This document shows, piece after piece, positions 12,204 through 24,801 of a DNA stretch of 64,000 bases. How positions within the stretch are numbered: the first letter of the stretch is position 1; each line of letters begins with the position of its first letter. The position numbers were made by a program, and so were the translations under genes. Source of the stretch: Artemisia argyi (Eukaryota; Streptophyta; Magnoliopsida; Asterales; Asteraceae). The notes beneath the pieces are model-generated. The model was not told the origin of the DNA. It ran no database searches and saw only the letters and a program-made list of their open reading frames with translations. The DNA lies in contig CM060708.1 of the NCBI GenBank assembly GCA_030686995.1, positions 259,474,044-259,538,043 on the forward strand, written 5' to 3'.

Positions 12204-13612
12204 CACCCATATAAATATTTTGTAACAAAATATTTAATTTTTGCGTGGTTATAGTAAAGGTCTAAAAATCATGTGTAAGGATCAATTTGAAGAGATGATA
12301 TTGTGTTAAAATTTTTGAGACATAAAGAGTTTGATCGCAGCTGTTGATCGGTTTGAACCAGGAAGAAAACCTCTTAAGAGGTTTTTTGTGTTAGTATTTG
12401 TATTTGTTCTCACTTCCCGGAATGTGTCGTAGAGGTAGCAAAATGAACGGGTCAGGTGGGTAGGGTAATGGGTTTGGGTCAAAATGGGTAGTTCTTTAGT
12501 GTGAGTTTAAATGTGTCAAACTTGCCATCGACAACTCAATCATTATATCATAAGTCTGCTAAAAGTAATTTTTGGTATTTATAATGAACAAACTATTGCT
12601 TATAGAAAAGTTCTAATGTATGGATCAGGTTTATGCATGGATTACTGCAGGTATCTATAGGTGATTTCCAACCGATTTTGACCAAGTACCAGATCTATTT
12701 ATGTCGAATGGCAAGATGTCTTAGCAATCTGGATGGAATAACTTTAGAATTACTGCATTCACTTTTTTCCTATTTGCGATCAGGTTAACATATTTATGAT
12801 TATGTAAAAAAATGATTAGTTGATCTAACATATTCCCCATTTATTGGCAAATGGCTCGTCAAAGCCTTTTCAATATCTGTTTGTCACGAATAAATTTTTC
12901 ATGTTATGGATCTATCCTGAGCTAAGTGAGGAGACTAATGTGAAGGAGTATTGTAGTTTGTGCAAATTGTATTGAAGATGAAGCACATGTTTAAAAGTTC
13001 AAGTTTGGTCAAGTTTTAACACAAAACCAAGTCTTTCAATTTTAGTTGTTTCATGTTCAATGCTACTTTCAATAGATTAAGTTTGTTATGTTTTAAGCAA
13101 CGTTCATTAGCTTCACATCAAGAGTTCTATATGTAAAATTTGCATGACCTGTTGCCTCAATTATATGTAACTTCAAATTGATATCAATGAATACAACATT
13201 TCTTTTGCCAAATAAAAGTAATAAATATAATAATAATTGGCATCTCGGTTATTTTAAGGTTATTTGTATTTTTGAACTTAGAATTCAAAGGTTATTTGTT
13301 GATCAGGCCTTATTCATCTAAGTGAATATATTATGATAACTAATTTGATAGTGCTATTACAGTACTACTAGATGCTAAAATATGATTCAATTGCAACAAA
13401 GTTGCATGTAAAACAATGAATTTTCATTTACTATGAACTCAAGTAACATTCTGTATAATGTATAATTAGATAACGCAAAATTTAATCTGTATTTGTCTTA
13501 TTAGCAGATTGCAATGTCTACTAATAGACCTATTTCATTTATTCGTTGTAATTTTTTAAATTCACCAATCATAGTTTTGGTTATAATTTTAGGTTTAGGT
13601 TTTTAGGCATAC

Positions 13613-13616
<4 letters not shown>

Positions 13617-13651
<35 letters not shown>
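13617..13651. repeat. AT dinucleotide microsatellite
   Basis: A pure AT repeat of about 17 units. Confidence 0.9.
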
Positions 13652-13657
<6 letters not shown>

Positions 13658-13729
13658 TATGAATCACAACCTACTTTGCTATCATTTTCTATGAACTATT
13701 AGGTGTTCACGGAATGAACATTTGCTATT

Positions 13730-14110
13730 ACTTAATTAGCGCTCACATACGTCATTTGCTATTCAAGACCATCAAATTTGGAGACGAGAATGCATGGACG
13801 TTTATTATTTTAATTGTTACAAACTCAATTGTTAATCGAATAATTCACTTATCATCTCATTATTTCTCATATATAGTAATGAATATGTTTACGTTCATTG
13901 TTTTCTTATTTTATTCACACATATAATTTCTTACAAAAATATTTCTTTAAAATTTCCCACAATTCGCAAGGATTGGGTTTTGAATCGATAGGCGCTCACA
14001 CACATCATTTTATGTTCGAGTCAATATATTTTAGATTCGCCAACGCTATATTTGTAAATCTATGGGCGCTCACACACGTATTTTGCTACTCAACACAATA
14101 AATTTTGAAG
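13730..14110. repeat. Dispersed GCGCTCACAYAC repeats
   Basis: The motif GCGCTCACAYACRT occurs three times (about 13740, 13992 and 14066). Each is followed by a related phrase (CATTTTGCTA or similar) and an AAATTTGGAGAC/AAATTTTGAAGAC-like tail. This looks like an eroded tandem or dispersed repeat. Two short overlapping open frames here are AT-rich and unconvincing. From 14110 to 15015 I see no gene. Confidence 0.4.
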
Positions 14111-15015
14111 ACCCCAAGCTTCGATGTTTGTTAGTATAATTGTAACATAAGCAATTTTTTATCTTATAATGGACGCATTGTCTCATTCTTTGTTTCATAT
14201 TTTAAATAAAACAAATTTACGTTATTACTTTTCTTATTATTTCATTTCTCTATTTTCTTTAAAAAAAGTACCCGGTGTCAACGGGTTTTCTAAGCTAATG
14301 TTATATATAAAATTTAGTTAAGGGAAAAAAGAAAGAAAGAAAGAAAAAAAGAAAGAAAGATCATAAAAAGTAATTGAAATAGTCAAAGTTATACTATAAT
14401 TTTTATAGCCGGGGATTCTTTGGTGGCAATTTCATGTTCAAACCTCACAAGTAGCAAGTTTGAGGAAATTTCAACGCAAATGTCCTTCAACGGGCTAGGA
14501 AAGAGAGGTTTTTTGAATAAATTGTGTGAGGTTTAATCTCAACTCACTTCTCGGTTCACAAGAAAGAACTAAATATTGTTTGAGACTTGTCAATAGTTTG
14601 CAAACTCCCACAAAGTTTTGAAACCAATCAGGGACGACGGAATTTGAATGTTGTTGGTTAGAGGGCAACTTAAAATGTATTTATTTTAAGGAGAGCGAAA
14701 TATAATATGTTGAAATTTTTATATTAAAAATAACTAAACTATATATAAAAGGATATACAATGTACTTATGTACATAAGATCAAAAAAATTTGTAATGCCA
14801 CAGCCTCTCTCGATCCCTTCTAAATTTTGTTCATTAAACCAAGTTAAACTTTTCTTTCAAGATTTTCTTATAGACCTATTCAAAAAAAATAAAATAAAAA
14901 TAAAGCATAAAATTATAATTCTTATTTTTTATTTTTGAGATATTTCAAAATAATAATCCCAATTTTATCTTAATCAATTACAGTAGTAAAAAAAAGTTAT
15001 TTCGAAGGTTTTTTC

Positions 15016-15215
15016 TATCTTGTGCCCTAGGGCACAAGATAAGAGGGCACAAGATAGAAAGACAAAAAGTACACAAAAAGTACTAAAGACTCACAAAATA
15101 AATTTCGAGATCCATAAACTATGTGTTTTTTTTGATCTTTTATTACTTTTTCTTTACTTTTTGTCTTTCTTATCTTGTGCCTTATTTCTTATCTTGTGCC
15201 TTAGAGCGCAAGATA
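15016..15215. mobile_element. Foldback/MITE-like element upstream of the lyase gene
   Basis: The left end is a perfect 26-bp palindrome (15016-15041) centred on CTAG, built from TATCTTGTGCCC and its complement. A degenerate version of the same palindrome sits at the right end (about 15188-15214). Internally, GGGCACAAGATAGAAAGAC (from about 15045) is inverse to the GTCTTTC...CTTGTGCC segment ending near 15181. The segment can therefore fold into a long hairpin with a smaller hairpin at each end. No target duplication is clear. It lies about 250 bp upstream of the ATG of the neighbouring gene. Confidence 0.55.
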
Positions 15216-15458
15216 CTATTTTGAAATGTAATAAAGTAGGTGTTCGAAATTTGAAAGAGAATCTACCACCAGTGACTCACTTAGCAACCGCACGAAAAAC
15301 ACATTTGCCACAGTGAATCCTTCGTCTTTACTGACGGCCCCGATCCAGTAGCAAAAACCGAATTCGATTTCCATTAGTTGTGTAGTATTATTATTAATAC
15401 AAACTTCGATCCACTCTCAATCTTCATCATATTCTTTCCACCTTCCCAAACCCTAAAC

Positions 15459-17552
15459 ATGACGTCATCCGAAACCACCCCAACAATCGACTGCAACCAG
15501 CTCGTCGCCAAATCCCTCTCACGCGCCGGCATCACACACATGTTCGGCGTGGTCGGAATCCCCGTCACCTCCTTAGCCACACGCGCCGTCGCTCTCGGCA
15601 TCCGTTTCATCGCTTTCCACAACGAACAATCCGCCGGTTACGCCGCCTCCGCCTACGGCTACCTCACCGGCAAACCCGCCTTCCTCCTAACCGTCTCCGG
15701 CCCCGGCTGCGTCCACGGCCTCGCCGGTCTCTCCAACGCCGCCGTCAACACGTGGCCCATGGTCATGATCTCCGGCTCCTGCGACCAGAACGACTTCGGT
15801 CGCGGTGATTTCCAGGAGCTTGATCAAGTTACCGCTGTTAAACCCTTTGTTAAGTCAGCTGTCAAAGTTAAAAAAGTTGAAGAGGTGCCTGATGCTGTTT
15901 TTGAACTTATTAGTGTTGCCGGGTCGGGTCGACCCGGTGGGTGTTATCTGGATATCCCTGCTGACGTGTTACACGAGACGCTAACGGAACTAGAAGCTGA
16001 GAAGCTTTTAGATGAAGCGGAGAGAAAGTTTGTTAGGGAAGATGAAAATGTGGCGATATCGAAAGAGGATTTATATAAGGCGATATCGGTTATAAGGAAA
16101 GCAGAGCGGCCTTTGATTGTGTTTGGTAAAGGCGCGGCGATATGTAGAGCGGAGGACGAGATTAAGTTGTTGGTTGAGAGGACGGGGATTCCGTTTCTGC
16201 CTACTCCTATGGGGAAAGGATTGTTGCCTGATACACATGAGTTAGCAGCTACGGCTGCGCGGTCATTGGCCATTGGGAAATGTGATGTTTGTGTTGTGAT
16301 TGGTGCGCGTTTGAATTGGTTGTTGCATTTTGGTGAGCCTCCGAAATGGTCGAAGGATGTTAAGTTTGTTTTGGTGGATATTGATGAAGGGGAGATTGAG
16401 TTACGGAAGCCGTATTTGGGGTTGGTTGGTGATGCGAAGAAGGTTCTTAAGGTTTTGAATAAGGAGATTAAGGATGATCCGTTTTGTTTGGGAAGGAATC
16501 ATCCTTGGGTTCAGGCGATTATGAATAAGGCCAAGGAGAATGTGTCGAAAATGGAGGGGCAGTTGGCCAAGGATGTTGTGCCGTTTAATTTTTTGACTCC
16601 GATGAGGATTATTAGGGATGCGATTATTGGGTTGGGTAGTCCTGCTCCTATTGTGGTTTCGGAAGGGGCTAATACTATGGATGTTGGCCGGTCTGTTTTG
16701 GTTCAGATGGAGCCGAGGACTAGGTTGGATGCAGGGACATGGGGGACTATGGGAGTTGGTTTGGGTTATTGTATTGCTGCAGCTGTGGCTTCACCTGATC
16801 GGCTTGTGGTTGCCGTTGAAGGTGACTCTGGATTCGGGTTCAGTGCTATGGAAGTCGAGGTTTGTTCTCATTATTTCATTTTATGCAATCATATATGTTT
16901 GTTAGAGGTGTCAAAATGGGCGGGTCAGATGGATTGGGCAGCGGGTCAAAATGCCTATGTGTTATATACATGTTTCTTAGTATGGGTCGGATTGACCTGT
17001 AACCATTTTTCTAATATAAATTGCTGGCATTATATATCATTACAAAAATTTGTAACCTTTTTATGTAAATAAAACAGATTAGGAGTCTCTAAGCAATTAA
17101 AACACAACTTTAGGCGACTATCAACAATTGCGTGACTCATGTGATTTGAACCATTCCACCAGTTAGGGATATAGTTTAATTAAAATTACCCCTTCCATTT
17201 TCGTGGTTTTATTGTCCTCATTGATATGTGTTTGCAGACCTTGGTTCGTTATCAGTTGCCTGTAGTGGTGATAGTGTTCAACAATGGTGGTGTATATGGT
17301 GGTGACAGAAGAAACCCTGAAGAGATTACGGGACCCTACAAAGATGATCCAGCTCCCACTTCATTTGTCCCTGGTGCTAAATATCATGTTCTAATGGAAG
17401 CTTTTGGTGGAAAAGGTTATCTTGTTGGGACTCCTGATGAGCTTAAATCTGCTCTCACCGAATCCTTTTCTGCGCGAAAGCCTGCTGTTATAAATGTGAC
17501 AATTGATCCATATGCTGGTGCAGAAAGTGGTCGGATGCAACACAAGAATTGA
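15459..17552 (+). CDS. HACL: 2-hydroxyacyl-CoA lyase / oxalyl-CoA decarboxylase, thiamine-diphosphate enzyme (two exons)
   Basis: Exons are 15459-16859 and 17238-17552, separated by a 378-bp phase-0 intron (GAG|GTTTGT...TTGCAG|ACC). The product is 571 residues, matching plant HACL/OXC in length. The first ATG with the conserved N-terminus is at 15459; the frame is open further upstream but without an ATG. Visible landmarks are the N-terminal pyrimidine-binding domain with catalytic Glu56 in HNEQSAGYAA, a central domain with an ACRAEDEI-like helix, and the C-terminal TPP/Mg motif starting at Gly-Asp-Ser 455-457 and ending in Asn-Asn 482-483. That motif straddles the intron. The C-terminus is RMQHKN, so there is no canonical SKL-type peroxisomal signal. 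The family cleaves 2-hydroxyacyl-CoAs or decarboxylates oxalyl-CoA to formyl-CoA; plant members act in oxalate catabolism and fatty-acid alpha-oxidation. The 5' half is GC-rich in third positions, unlike its surroundings. Confidence 0.95.
16908..16990. mobile_element. hAT-MITE end fragment in the lyase intron
   Basis: TAGAGGTGTCAAAATGGGCG followed by GGTCAGATGG and repeated GGGTCAAAATG phrases is the recurring left end of a common plant hAT MITE family. No complementary right end was found in the intron, so it is a truncated copy. This rests on recalled family appearance. Confidence 0.35.
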
Positions 17553-18174
17553 GGTGGGTAAGTTGTTTGTATTTCATATAGCATACATATGGAAGAACAT
17601 GAATAAAGTTAGAATCAAAACCATTGTATGGACACGGGGCTGTAATCTTGTTGCTAATTATAAGTTTTGAAATGGAGTAGATTGTGATATTAAGACAAAA
17701 TATGCATATGTTTAAGAGTTCATATTACACCATCAAACGAGTGTCTTGTTAAAACTTCTTTGCTCTCAACATGTATACGAAACCAATATAGGTGATTCTT
17801 TATTTTTGGCTTGAACAACCTAGCTGATACTTTGTTTCCATTTCAGCTTGTGATGCTTATGAACAATTATCAAGTATAGTTTTTGAAATGCATGGTGGAT
17901 TTCGATTCTTTAATATCACTCTATGGTTCTTGCATTTAGATTCTTCTGTAACCATAGTATTAAAGTATCAAACGCATGTATCAGTAATCATACACATTGA
18001 TTGTTGTACATTCTTTAACCGGTGATTATAAGAATTGGGACACTCTAACTAACAATTGTTGTTATTTAAGTGGTGGAGGAATATATGTTTTATTAATAGT
18101 GTCGCCCACATTGTAAACACTAGTATGACTACTGACACACTGAGCCACCATCCAAAATCCCATGCCCCGATTCA
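17553..18174. other. Lyase 3' region and intergenic DNA
   Basis: Holds the probable 3' untranslated region of the lyase gene (AATAAAG near 17603) and then AT-rich sequence without a gene. Confidence 0.5.
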
Positions 18175-18907
18175 GTAGTGCTTACCCGATTCAGTAATCA
18201 TATATAAAAAAGGGAACTACAAAAACGCATTAAGAAACCATATGGATAAAAAAAAAATTGACAAATCATTAGTGTCGAAGATTTAACTTGCTAAAGCCAG
18301 TTTCTGATATTTATTTTTCCAGCTATCTAATCTCATTCTGAAATGCTTAAAGCTTTCATGAGTGTATGTGTGTCCTCTAACAATCAAGTTTAGCTCTATA
18401 ATTAAACTTGTAATGTTACTCCATTGTTTGCAATTTTCATCTTTTTATTATAATCCTATTTCAATTGCTTTAAACTTACAAAAAGCACATCCAAACACAC
18501 CATAGCTCATGCCTGAACTAGAAAAGCTCAAATTAAAATGATAAATAATCTGGCTCTATTAAGTTACCTGTTTCCAACAGCCCATATTCCATCATCCTTC
18601 CAAGGCAGGATATATTGAGCTAAAAACAAATTTTAACCAGTGTTGGCGATTTTTTTTATAAACATTAACATTTATATACATCAAGCATTTCCTGAGTATT
18701 CCGAATATCATGTTTGGTTTTTTACCATTAGAAGTAGAACATATGTATATTGAAAGTGAAATCAAGTAAAAAAGTTACTATTGTTTTTCACTTGAATATC
18801 TATGCTTTGAAGGGGATCACCTTCACAATTTGCATGCATCGTTCTCTATCACGTGCACACACTTACATAGCATACACTAAACACGTTTTGTTTTTCAGCA
18901 ATTTCAT

Positions 18908-19141
18908 TCAAGCCGAGGGGTTGGGAAAGCTAGCTTGTGCATTCTCATCCTCTTTTTGTTTTTCAGCAATTTCATTCAAACGCTTCTTTTGGATCTCATC
19001 CAAATCTTTTAAAGAAACCAACATGTCCTGCTCTGGAGGGAGTGGGACGCCTTCACTTTGTGGCCTTGGAGGAACTGCAGTAGTACTCTTCTTCATTGCA
19101 GCTTCTAACACCTAACACAAGCAATTAATTTAACTTAATTA

Positions 19142-19187
<46 letters not shown>

Positions 19188-19476
19188 CAACGATTAGTAA
19201 AGTGGGTAGGATACGTACCTCTCGTGAAGGTGGCTGGGCGACGTTTATGTATTTTCTAGATTTGATAGCGAGTTGGACATCAGCTCTATCAATAATAGGC
19301 TTCTCAGCATGGCTTGAGTATCTTTGTGCATCCGTGAGTAACTCCATTGCAGTGCGATAATACACTTCTTGGAAATGGTTTATGACAGAGGGTTCATAGT
19401 CCTTAACCCCAATTGATTCTAGCATTTCTTTGATCATCTCCGTGTCCCTTGCCTTACTGTCATCTCTCTCAGCCAT
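18908..19476 (-). CDS. TAF9: TAF9-like histone-fold factor, copy A
   Basis: Two coding exons on the minus strand, 19476-19219 and 19111-18908, joined in phase 0 across a 107-bp intron (GAG|GTACGT...TTAG|GTG). The intron carries a 42-base homopolymer. The product is 153 residues. Residues about 8-80 form the histone fold typical of TAF9 ([45 protein letters not shown]). Then come the family's QPPSREV motif, split by the intron, and GVPLPPEQDML. TAF9 pairs with TAF6 in TFIID and SAGA to bind core promoters. The C-terminal tail is shorter and more charged than in typical plant TAF9 (about 180 residues), so this may be a divergent paralogue. The ATG at 19476 is chosen because upstream sequence in this frame is a splice acceptor. 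A leader exon probably lies near 21520. Confidence 0.8.
19144..19185. repeat. Poly-T tract inside the TAF9-A intron
   Basis: A run of 42 T on the plus strand (A in the transcript) occupies over a third of the 107-bp intron between the two coding exons. Copy B has only a short T run at the corresponding place. Confidence 0.9.
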
Positions 19477-20731
19477 GATGCTCAAATTCTGCGGTTGTTG
19501 AAGTACTAATTACTAAGGTACGCTAAAAAACTGATATTAATAAAAGAATCACCATAAATAAGAACCATAATTGCAATGATTGACGTTAGTATTGCTTAAT
19601 AGAAGTGTATATAATGTCATGAGAGCGACTAACATACATGCATGGAACTTTATCTTGCCCGTGAAAAGTCAAAAATAATGCAACATATATTATTCTCCAT
19701 AAAGAAACCGGGATCCAGTCTAGGGATTATAATACGAACCGGATCGATAATTGAATGAAAAATGAACAAAAATAATATAATGAACAAGATAATCATATAT
19801 TAAAGTTATATTATTGCTCAACCTATATATGCAGAAGTTAAGTACCAAGCTAATATACAGAAGTTAATTAAGTACTAAACTAACCAATTTAAAACAGATA
19901 GATGAATGTTTACTACTAGTCTACTAAAAATTATTTCCGTCATTCTCTCCCAGTCTCCCTTACCTTATATGTGTGCTTAAGTTGTTTAAGGAAAATAGAT
20001 TAGCCTTTTAATGATATAGCAAACAAATTGAACTGAAGAGAAATAAAGGGGAAACACACCCAAAAAAGTGCAAAGATGATCATCGTCTTCTAGCAAAATT
20101 TGATATGTTTAAGAACTAGTGATACTTAAGCAAACATATTTGTTATAGTAGGATGAATGAAATTACCACGCGTCAACGAACTGATAACAAGTTAATGTGC
20201 GTAATAATTAACATGGACATGTGATAATTTTGTCCCTGTGGCTGATTAGTTACTTTCCGTGTTAATATCATCTTATACTCTATAATTATTAAATCCGCCT
20301 CCAATACTTGCGGATACGTAAAATTAGTTAATATAGGTAGCCATTTGACTCTGAAATGGAATGCATACGTAAAAGAGCTGTTAGTCAGTTACTTCTATCT
20401 TTCGATCTTTTACTATCACCGAATAGAAACATGATGCATAGAGCTGTTTTATAGATACTAAGAATAAGACACATTTCAACTTTTAATCGTAATTATTAGT
20501 TCCCAAATAATGGCCATGAATTGTTTATCACAACTGATCGACACCAACATTCAAAAGTAGAGCTGAATGCGATACTCAACTTTTTGAGCTACTGAGAGAG
20601 AAACCACAAATTAATTTGAAGTAGGTGTATATACATAGAAAATTAATAATTTCAAATATCTCCGAGAAGAGTGAATTAATAGAGGAACATTCAGATTTCA
20701 TCTTCTACTGCAACGACTGAGCGCTTCATAC

Positions 20732-20732
<1 letters not shown>

Positions 20733-20779
<47 letters not shown>
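20733..20779. repeat. Poly-A tract, 47 bp
   Basis: An uninterrupted A run, followed shortly by a short AT microsatellite (about 20798-20819). It lies in the part of unit A missing from unit B. Confidence 0.9.
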
Positions 20780-20781
<2 letters not shown>

Positions 20782-21519
20782 CTTACTAGTTTAGTGTATA
20801 TATATATATATATATATATCCATGTCCATGACCACATTAAAACATATGATTAGTTAAGAGTTATCTAAAGGGTAAGAAAACTCTTTCACATTAAACTATA
20901 CTTGGTTTTTCAAATTTGTCAATTTGGAACCTTCAAATCAAAGAACACACATTTCTCGGTAAAATTTTCAAGATATCTTTAAAAATCTCTAATAGCTAGA
21001 TAGCACTAACGTCAATGTTTAACTTCTTAGATCTCAAAGCATGTAGATGTATTCTTAACCAAAATTATACAGCTTCTGATTTACCTTTCAGTAGTTCTAG
21101 TAGAGTTTAAAAACAAAATAAATAAAAATCATATCATGTAGTTCACAAAGCTGTTAACTAATCATAAAACAAATCAAAAAACAAAAAAACAAGAAAAAAA
21201 AAATAATAATAAAAAATAAAAAAAAAAATTAAATAAAATAAAATTAAGAACAAAAACAAAAAGCAAACTTAGTTTTTCCTTGCATGCTTAAATCAATAGA
21301 TTGCCACATTCAACAAACAAAACAATGAAATATAAAGACCCACTGACTATCTGATTTCTCAATAAAAGTAAATTATGTACACAACATTACAAGTTTGAAA
21401 CACCTAAACCGATAAAGTAAATGATGTAAACGATAACACCAAGATAATATATGAAACATGAAAATGATTAATGATCTTCATCGTATAGCATGTACTGAAA
21501 ATGCAAATAAGTTGTGTAC

Positions 21520-21640
21520 CTGGGTTTGTTGTGTGGCGTTGTTGCTCTCAGGCACAGAAAGAAAGCAAGAAATATGGTTGAAAGAAATGAAAATGTAGCA
21601 CTAAGTTGGCAGGATTTTGGGCTTTTTGTATTTTCTTATT
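21520..21640 (-). other. Probable untranslated leader exon of TAF9 copy A
   Basis: The minus strand reads ...AACAAACCCAG|GTACACAAC, a good donor at 21519. The coding exon has a matching acceptor, ACAACCGCAG|AATTTGAGC, at 19490-19489, a few bases upstream of the ATG. The implied leader intron is 2031 nt. The block upstream (GCCCAAAATCCTGCC, pyrimidine-rich TTTCTTGCTTTCTTTC) looks like a plant 5' leader. It is one of the better conserved non-coding stretches between units A and B. The transcription start is not defined. Confidence 0.4.
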
Positions 21641-21958
21641 TCTTTTTATTAAATACATAATGACAAACTTTAACTTAATTCTCATGTTGGAACATATGAT
21701 TTTTATGTAGACAACACAATTAATTATGTCCCTATCAAATAATGTAGTTTTTCCTTTTTCTTTACTCAAAATAGTAATGCCTTAAATTTTATTGGTAAAT
21801 AATTACGTATTTCATTATTTTAGCTATAGTATCTTAAATTAATTAGGATGTTTTATATAAAGCTAACATGTAGTAAATGTATTAACTACGTGCTTATCCT
21901 TTCATAAAAGAGTTGAATCACTTTTTATGTGATTCAAATTCGCTGTAAAAATACTCAA

Positions 21959-21961
<3 letters not shown>

Positions 21962-22039
<78 letters not shown>
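21962..22039. repeat. AT microsatellite, about 39 units
   Basis: A pure AT repeat. Unit B lacks it at the corresponding place (near 43310). The rest of 21770-22940 holds no gene. Confidence 0.9.
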
Positions 22040-22043
<4 letters not shown>

Positions 22044-22940
22044 CATAAAAAGTTTATATCGTTTTGTTTCTTCAAACAACTTAAGGTTATCCATTTGTAT
22101 GAATGGATGAGTTTGGTAAAATGATTTTAAAGGTTTAATTAACTATTGGCCAAAAATGACTTGGAAATAACAAAACAAAGTTTGCAGCTTTTAAATGTAA
22201 CTTACAAAAATTTGCAAACTGGTTCTAGCTCTTTAAAATGATAATATATATCAAGCATTATTACATCTATTATATTCTAAGGGATTAATCTCCATCACAT
22301 ATATCCTTTGATCTATTGATTTAATCATACATTAATAAACATCCATTTCCAACCCTTCCCCTATTCAGCTATTGTTGGGAGACCTTACCCAATTAAGAAA
22401 CGGGTAAAAAAAAATGGAGTTAATTTAAAACTCACTTTCACCCATCTTCTTATTGAAAATAATAAATCTAAAAAATAGTTAATCGTTAGACGAAACAAAT
22501 TACACGATTACTATAATCATTTACTAATCTTTCAATCGATGAGTCCTTATATATAGTTTCGACAAACATTTTTCTTTTTGTTTTTTGAGGGTTTTTGGAG
22601 GTTTTTGATACAGGAGTTTGTATGATATACCATATGTGATATAACACTAATATGTAATTTCAAACACTCAACATGCTGATTTAAAATTGGAATATGTATT
22701 TGTGTAGAACATCAAATGATTTGCCGCTTTCTACATTGAAAAATTAAAATCATTAGCTTTCCAACCATATATCACAAATAATTTTTGAACTTCCATATCA
22801 TTACAGTTTATTCATAGAATATGAAGAAAATATATGAATTTTTTTATATTAAAACAAGCTTGATATATCAAATAGGATATAACACTAATTTGTAGATTTG
22901 ATAACAAAATATATTTTTGTAAAAATTATATAAGTATTAT

Positions 22941-23223
22941 TAGGGTTGAGCATCGTAGATCCAAAACCGACCGAGACCGAGAGGACCGACCGAACCGAAT
23001 GACCAGCGGTCTGGTCTCGGTCCCGATTTTTTCCTTCTTTTGGTCTCGGTCCGGTTATGTCCGTCCGGTCTGGACCGGTCTTACGTATAACTCGACTATT
23101 ATGTCATTTTGGACCTGACCTATCGTAGGACCGAACCAACCCGGATCGGTCCTCCGTCTAAGATTTTGGGCTAGTTCTGTCTAGGTCCGATTCAGTCCGG
23201 TTTTAGACCGTTGATCACCCCTA
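22941..23223. mobile_element. hAT-type MITE, 283 bp
   Basis: Termini TAGGGTTGAGCA and TGATCACCCCTA are imperfect inverted repeats. The flanks are 8-bp direct repeats AGTATTAT (22933-22940) and AGTATTAA (23224-23231). The paralogous locus in unit B carries a single AGTATTAT at 44223-44230, giving a direct empty site. The interior is non-coding and packed with GACCGA/GGTCCGGT-type motifs in both orientations. Confidence 0.85.
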
Positions 23224-24147
23224 AGTATTAATTTTCAATGCAAAAAAATGGTGAATCTTTTGGAGTTGTATAACTAAGTTTTTAAATGGAGAAAAAGCTT
23301 GAAAATGAAATTGAAGATGTACAAGAACATTTGACTAGAATGTGATATTTTAAATTTTATTTTTCGAAATATACATAATAGATCTGAAATGACAACGATG
23401 ATTTACGGTCACCGTTTGCATAATGGTTGAAGATGTGGGTGGTAATTAACGCTTGTACATACATCACCCTACCTCTTACATCCCCTTTTCATCAATGTAA
23501 AGCCAGTAAAACCGTAACTTCTCATGTTAGATAGTTATTAATTAAAATGATACCAAATTGATAAGAGCAACATAGAGTAATATAATGATTTGTATGTGAG
23601 AAATTCAAATAAGTTTGCATAAAGCTAAGATGTTTTAACGTGACAAGAAACTTACAATCGAAATCCTATGAACAATGATCGTGATAAGATATAGTACTTC
23701 ATCGAAGACTGATATCTTCAAATCGAAGTGAGATTGTGATAAGATAAATATTTTTGCCGCCGCACTCATTCTCATAATTTGAGATTTTGAAGAATCTGCA
23801 CATGCCAAAATCATCTTTTTATACTTGTTTAGTACTTTTTTTGGACGACTATAATAGTAAAAAGATATCTCATATTAAATGATTAAGTTGACCTGACGGT
23901 TATAGTTTATTGCACTTAAATATTTAGGGTTCACAAAATATGGGCGAAAACTCGTCTAAATGCTCGTGGCCCATGGCCCAAATACGTTGTCGACATAAGC
24001 TACTCAAGAATTTGATGGATTTCGAGAGATTTTTCTAGGATTAGCTTTGCTATAGCTAGAGGAGTGGGGCTCAGATAGTATCTCGTCTCCCCACTAATTT
24101 CTTGTAAATACTATGAGTTTCTAATAAAATGGTGTTAATAAAAAAAT

Positions 24148-24202
24148 AACAACAACAACAACAACAGCAGCAGTAACAGCAACCGCAACAGCAATAGGAG
24201 GA

Positions 24203-24258
<56 letters not shown>

Positions 24259-24262
24259 AAAT
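24148..24262. repeat. CAA/CAG trinucleotide repeat
   Basis: An imperfect CAA/CAG repeat. A minus-strand open frame (24121-24441) over it encodes poly-Val/Ala and is an artefact of the repeat. Unit B lacks it. Confidence 0.9.
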
Positions 24263-24578
24263 GGGGCGACTTCATGGGCTCCTGGGGTAGCCTTGCACAA
24301 TGCTGTAGAGAAGAAAAAGAGTAAGTAAGCGTTTAAATGTGAGGACAATGGATACAAGTTTATACCATTTGCTTTTTCTACATTTGGGGAATTCGATATA
24401 GAGACTTTGGACACACTTTCACGTATTAAATCTATTGCCATTAGTCACTCAAATAATGCTAAGAGTAGTGTTTTTATCTTTCATAGATTAAGCTTTTGTA
24501 TTTAGAAAGGATTGAAGGTGCAACTTGTGTCTAGACTCCATCTAACTTTATGTAAATTATTATGTTTCAATAAAATAC

Positions 24579-24580
<2 letters not shown>

Positions 24581-24641
<61 letters not shown>

Positions 24642-24715
24642 GTGTTTAAACTACCATCCAACTTTGTGTAAGCTTATTATGTATCACTAAAATAATTATT
24701 ATTATTAAAAAATGA

Positions 24716-24771
<56 letters not shown>
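24581..24771. repeat. ATT and TAA trinucleotide repeats
   Basis: An ATT repeat (about 24581-24641) and a TAA repeat (about 24718-24771) are separated by 76 bp. They could pair as an imperfect inverted repeat. Confidence 0.9.
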
Positions 24772-24772
<1 letters not shown>

Positions 24773-24801
24773 AAGTTTGCTGATATTTATGGGGGATATT
24801 T

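Noticed and set aside
12368..12387. Short palindrome AACCTCTTAAGAGGTT followed by T-rich sequence, resembling a bacterial terminator
   Set aside because: The DNA is plant nuclear; an isolated short palindrome is not meaningful there.
15944..16273. Minus-strand frame across the lyase exon
   Set aside because: Shadow of the plus-strand gene.
16618..16905. Second plus-strand frame inside the lyase exon
   Set aside because: It is an overlapping frame of the conserved lyase coding sequence and matches nothing.
24121..24441. Minus-strand open frame rich in Val and Ala
   Set aside because: It is a translation of the CAA/CAG trinucleotide repeat and has no domain.
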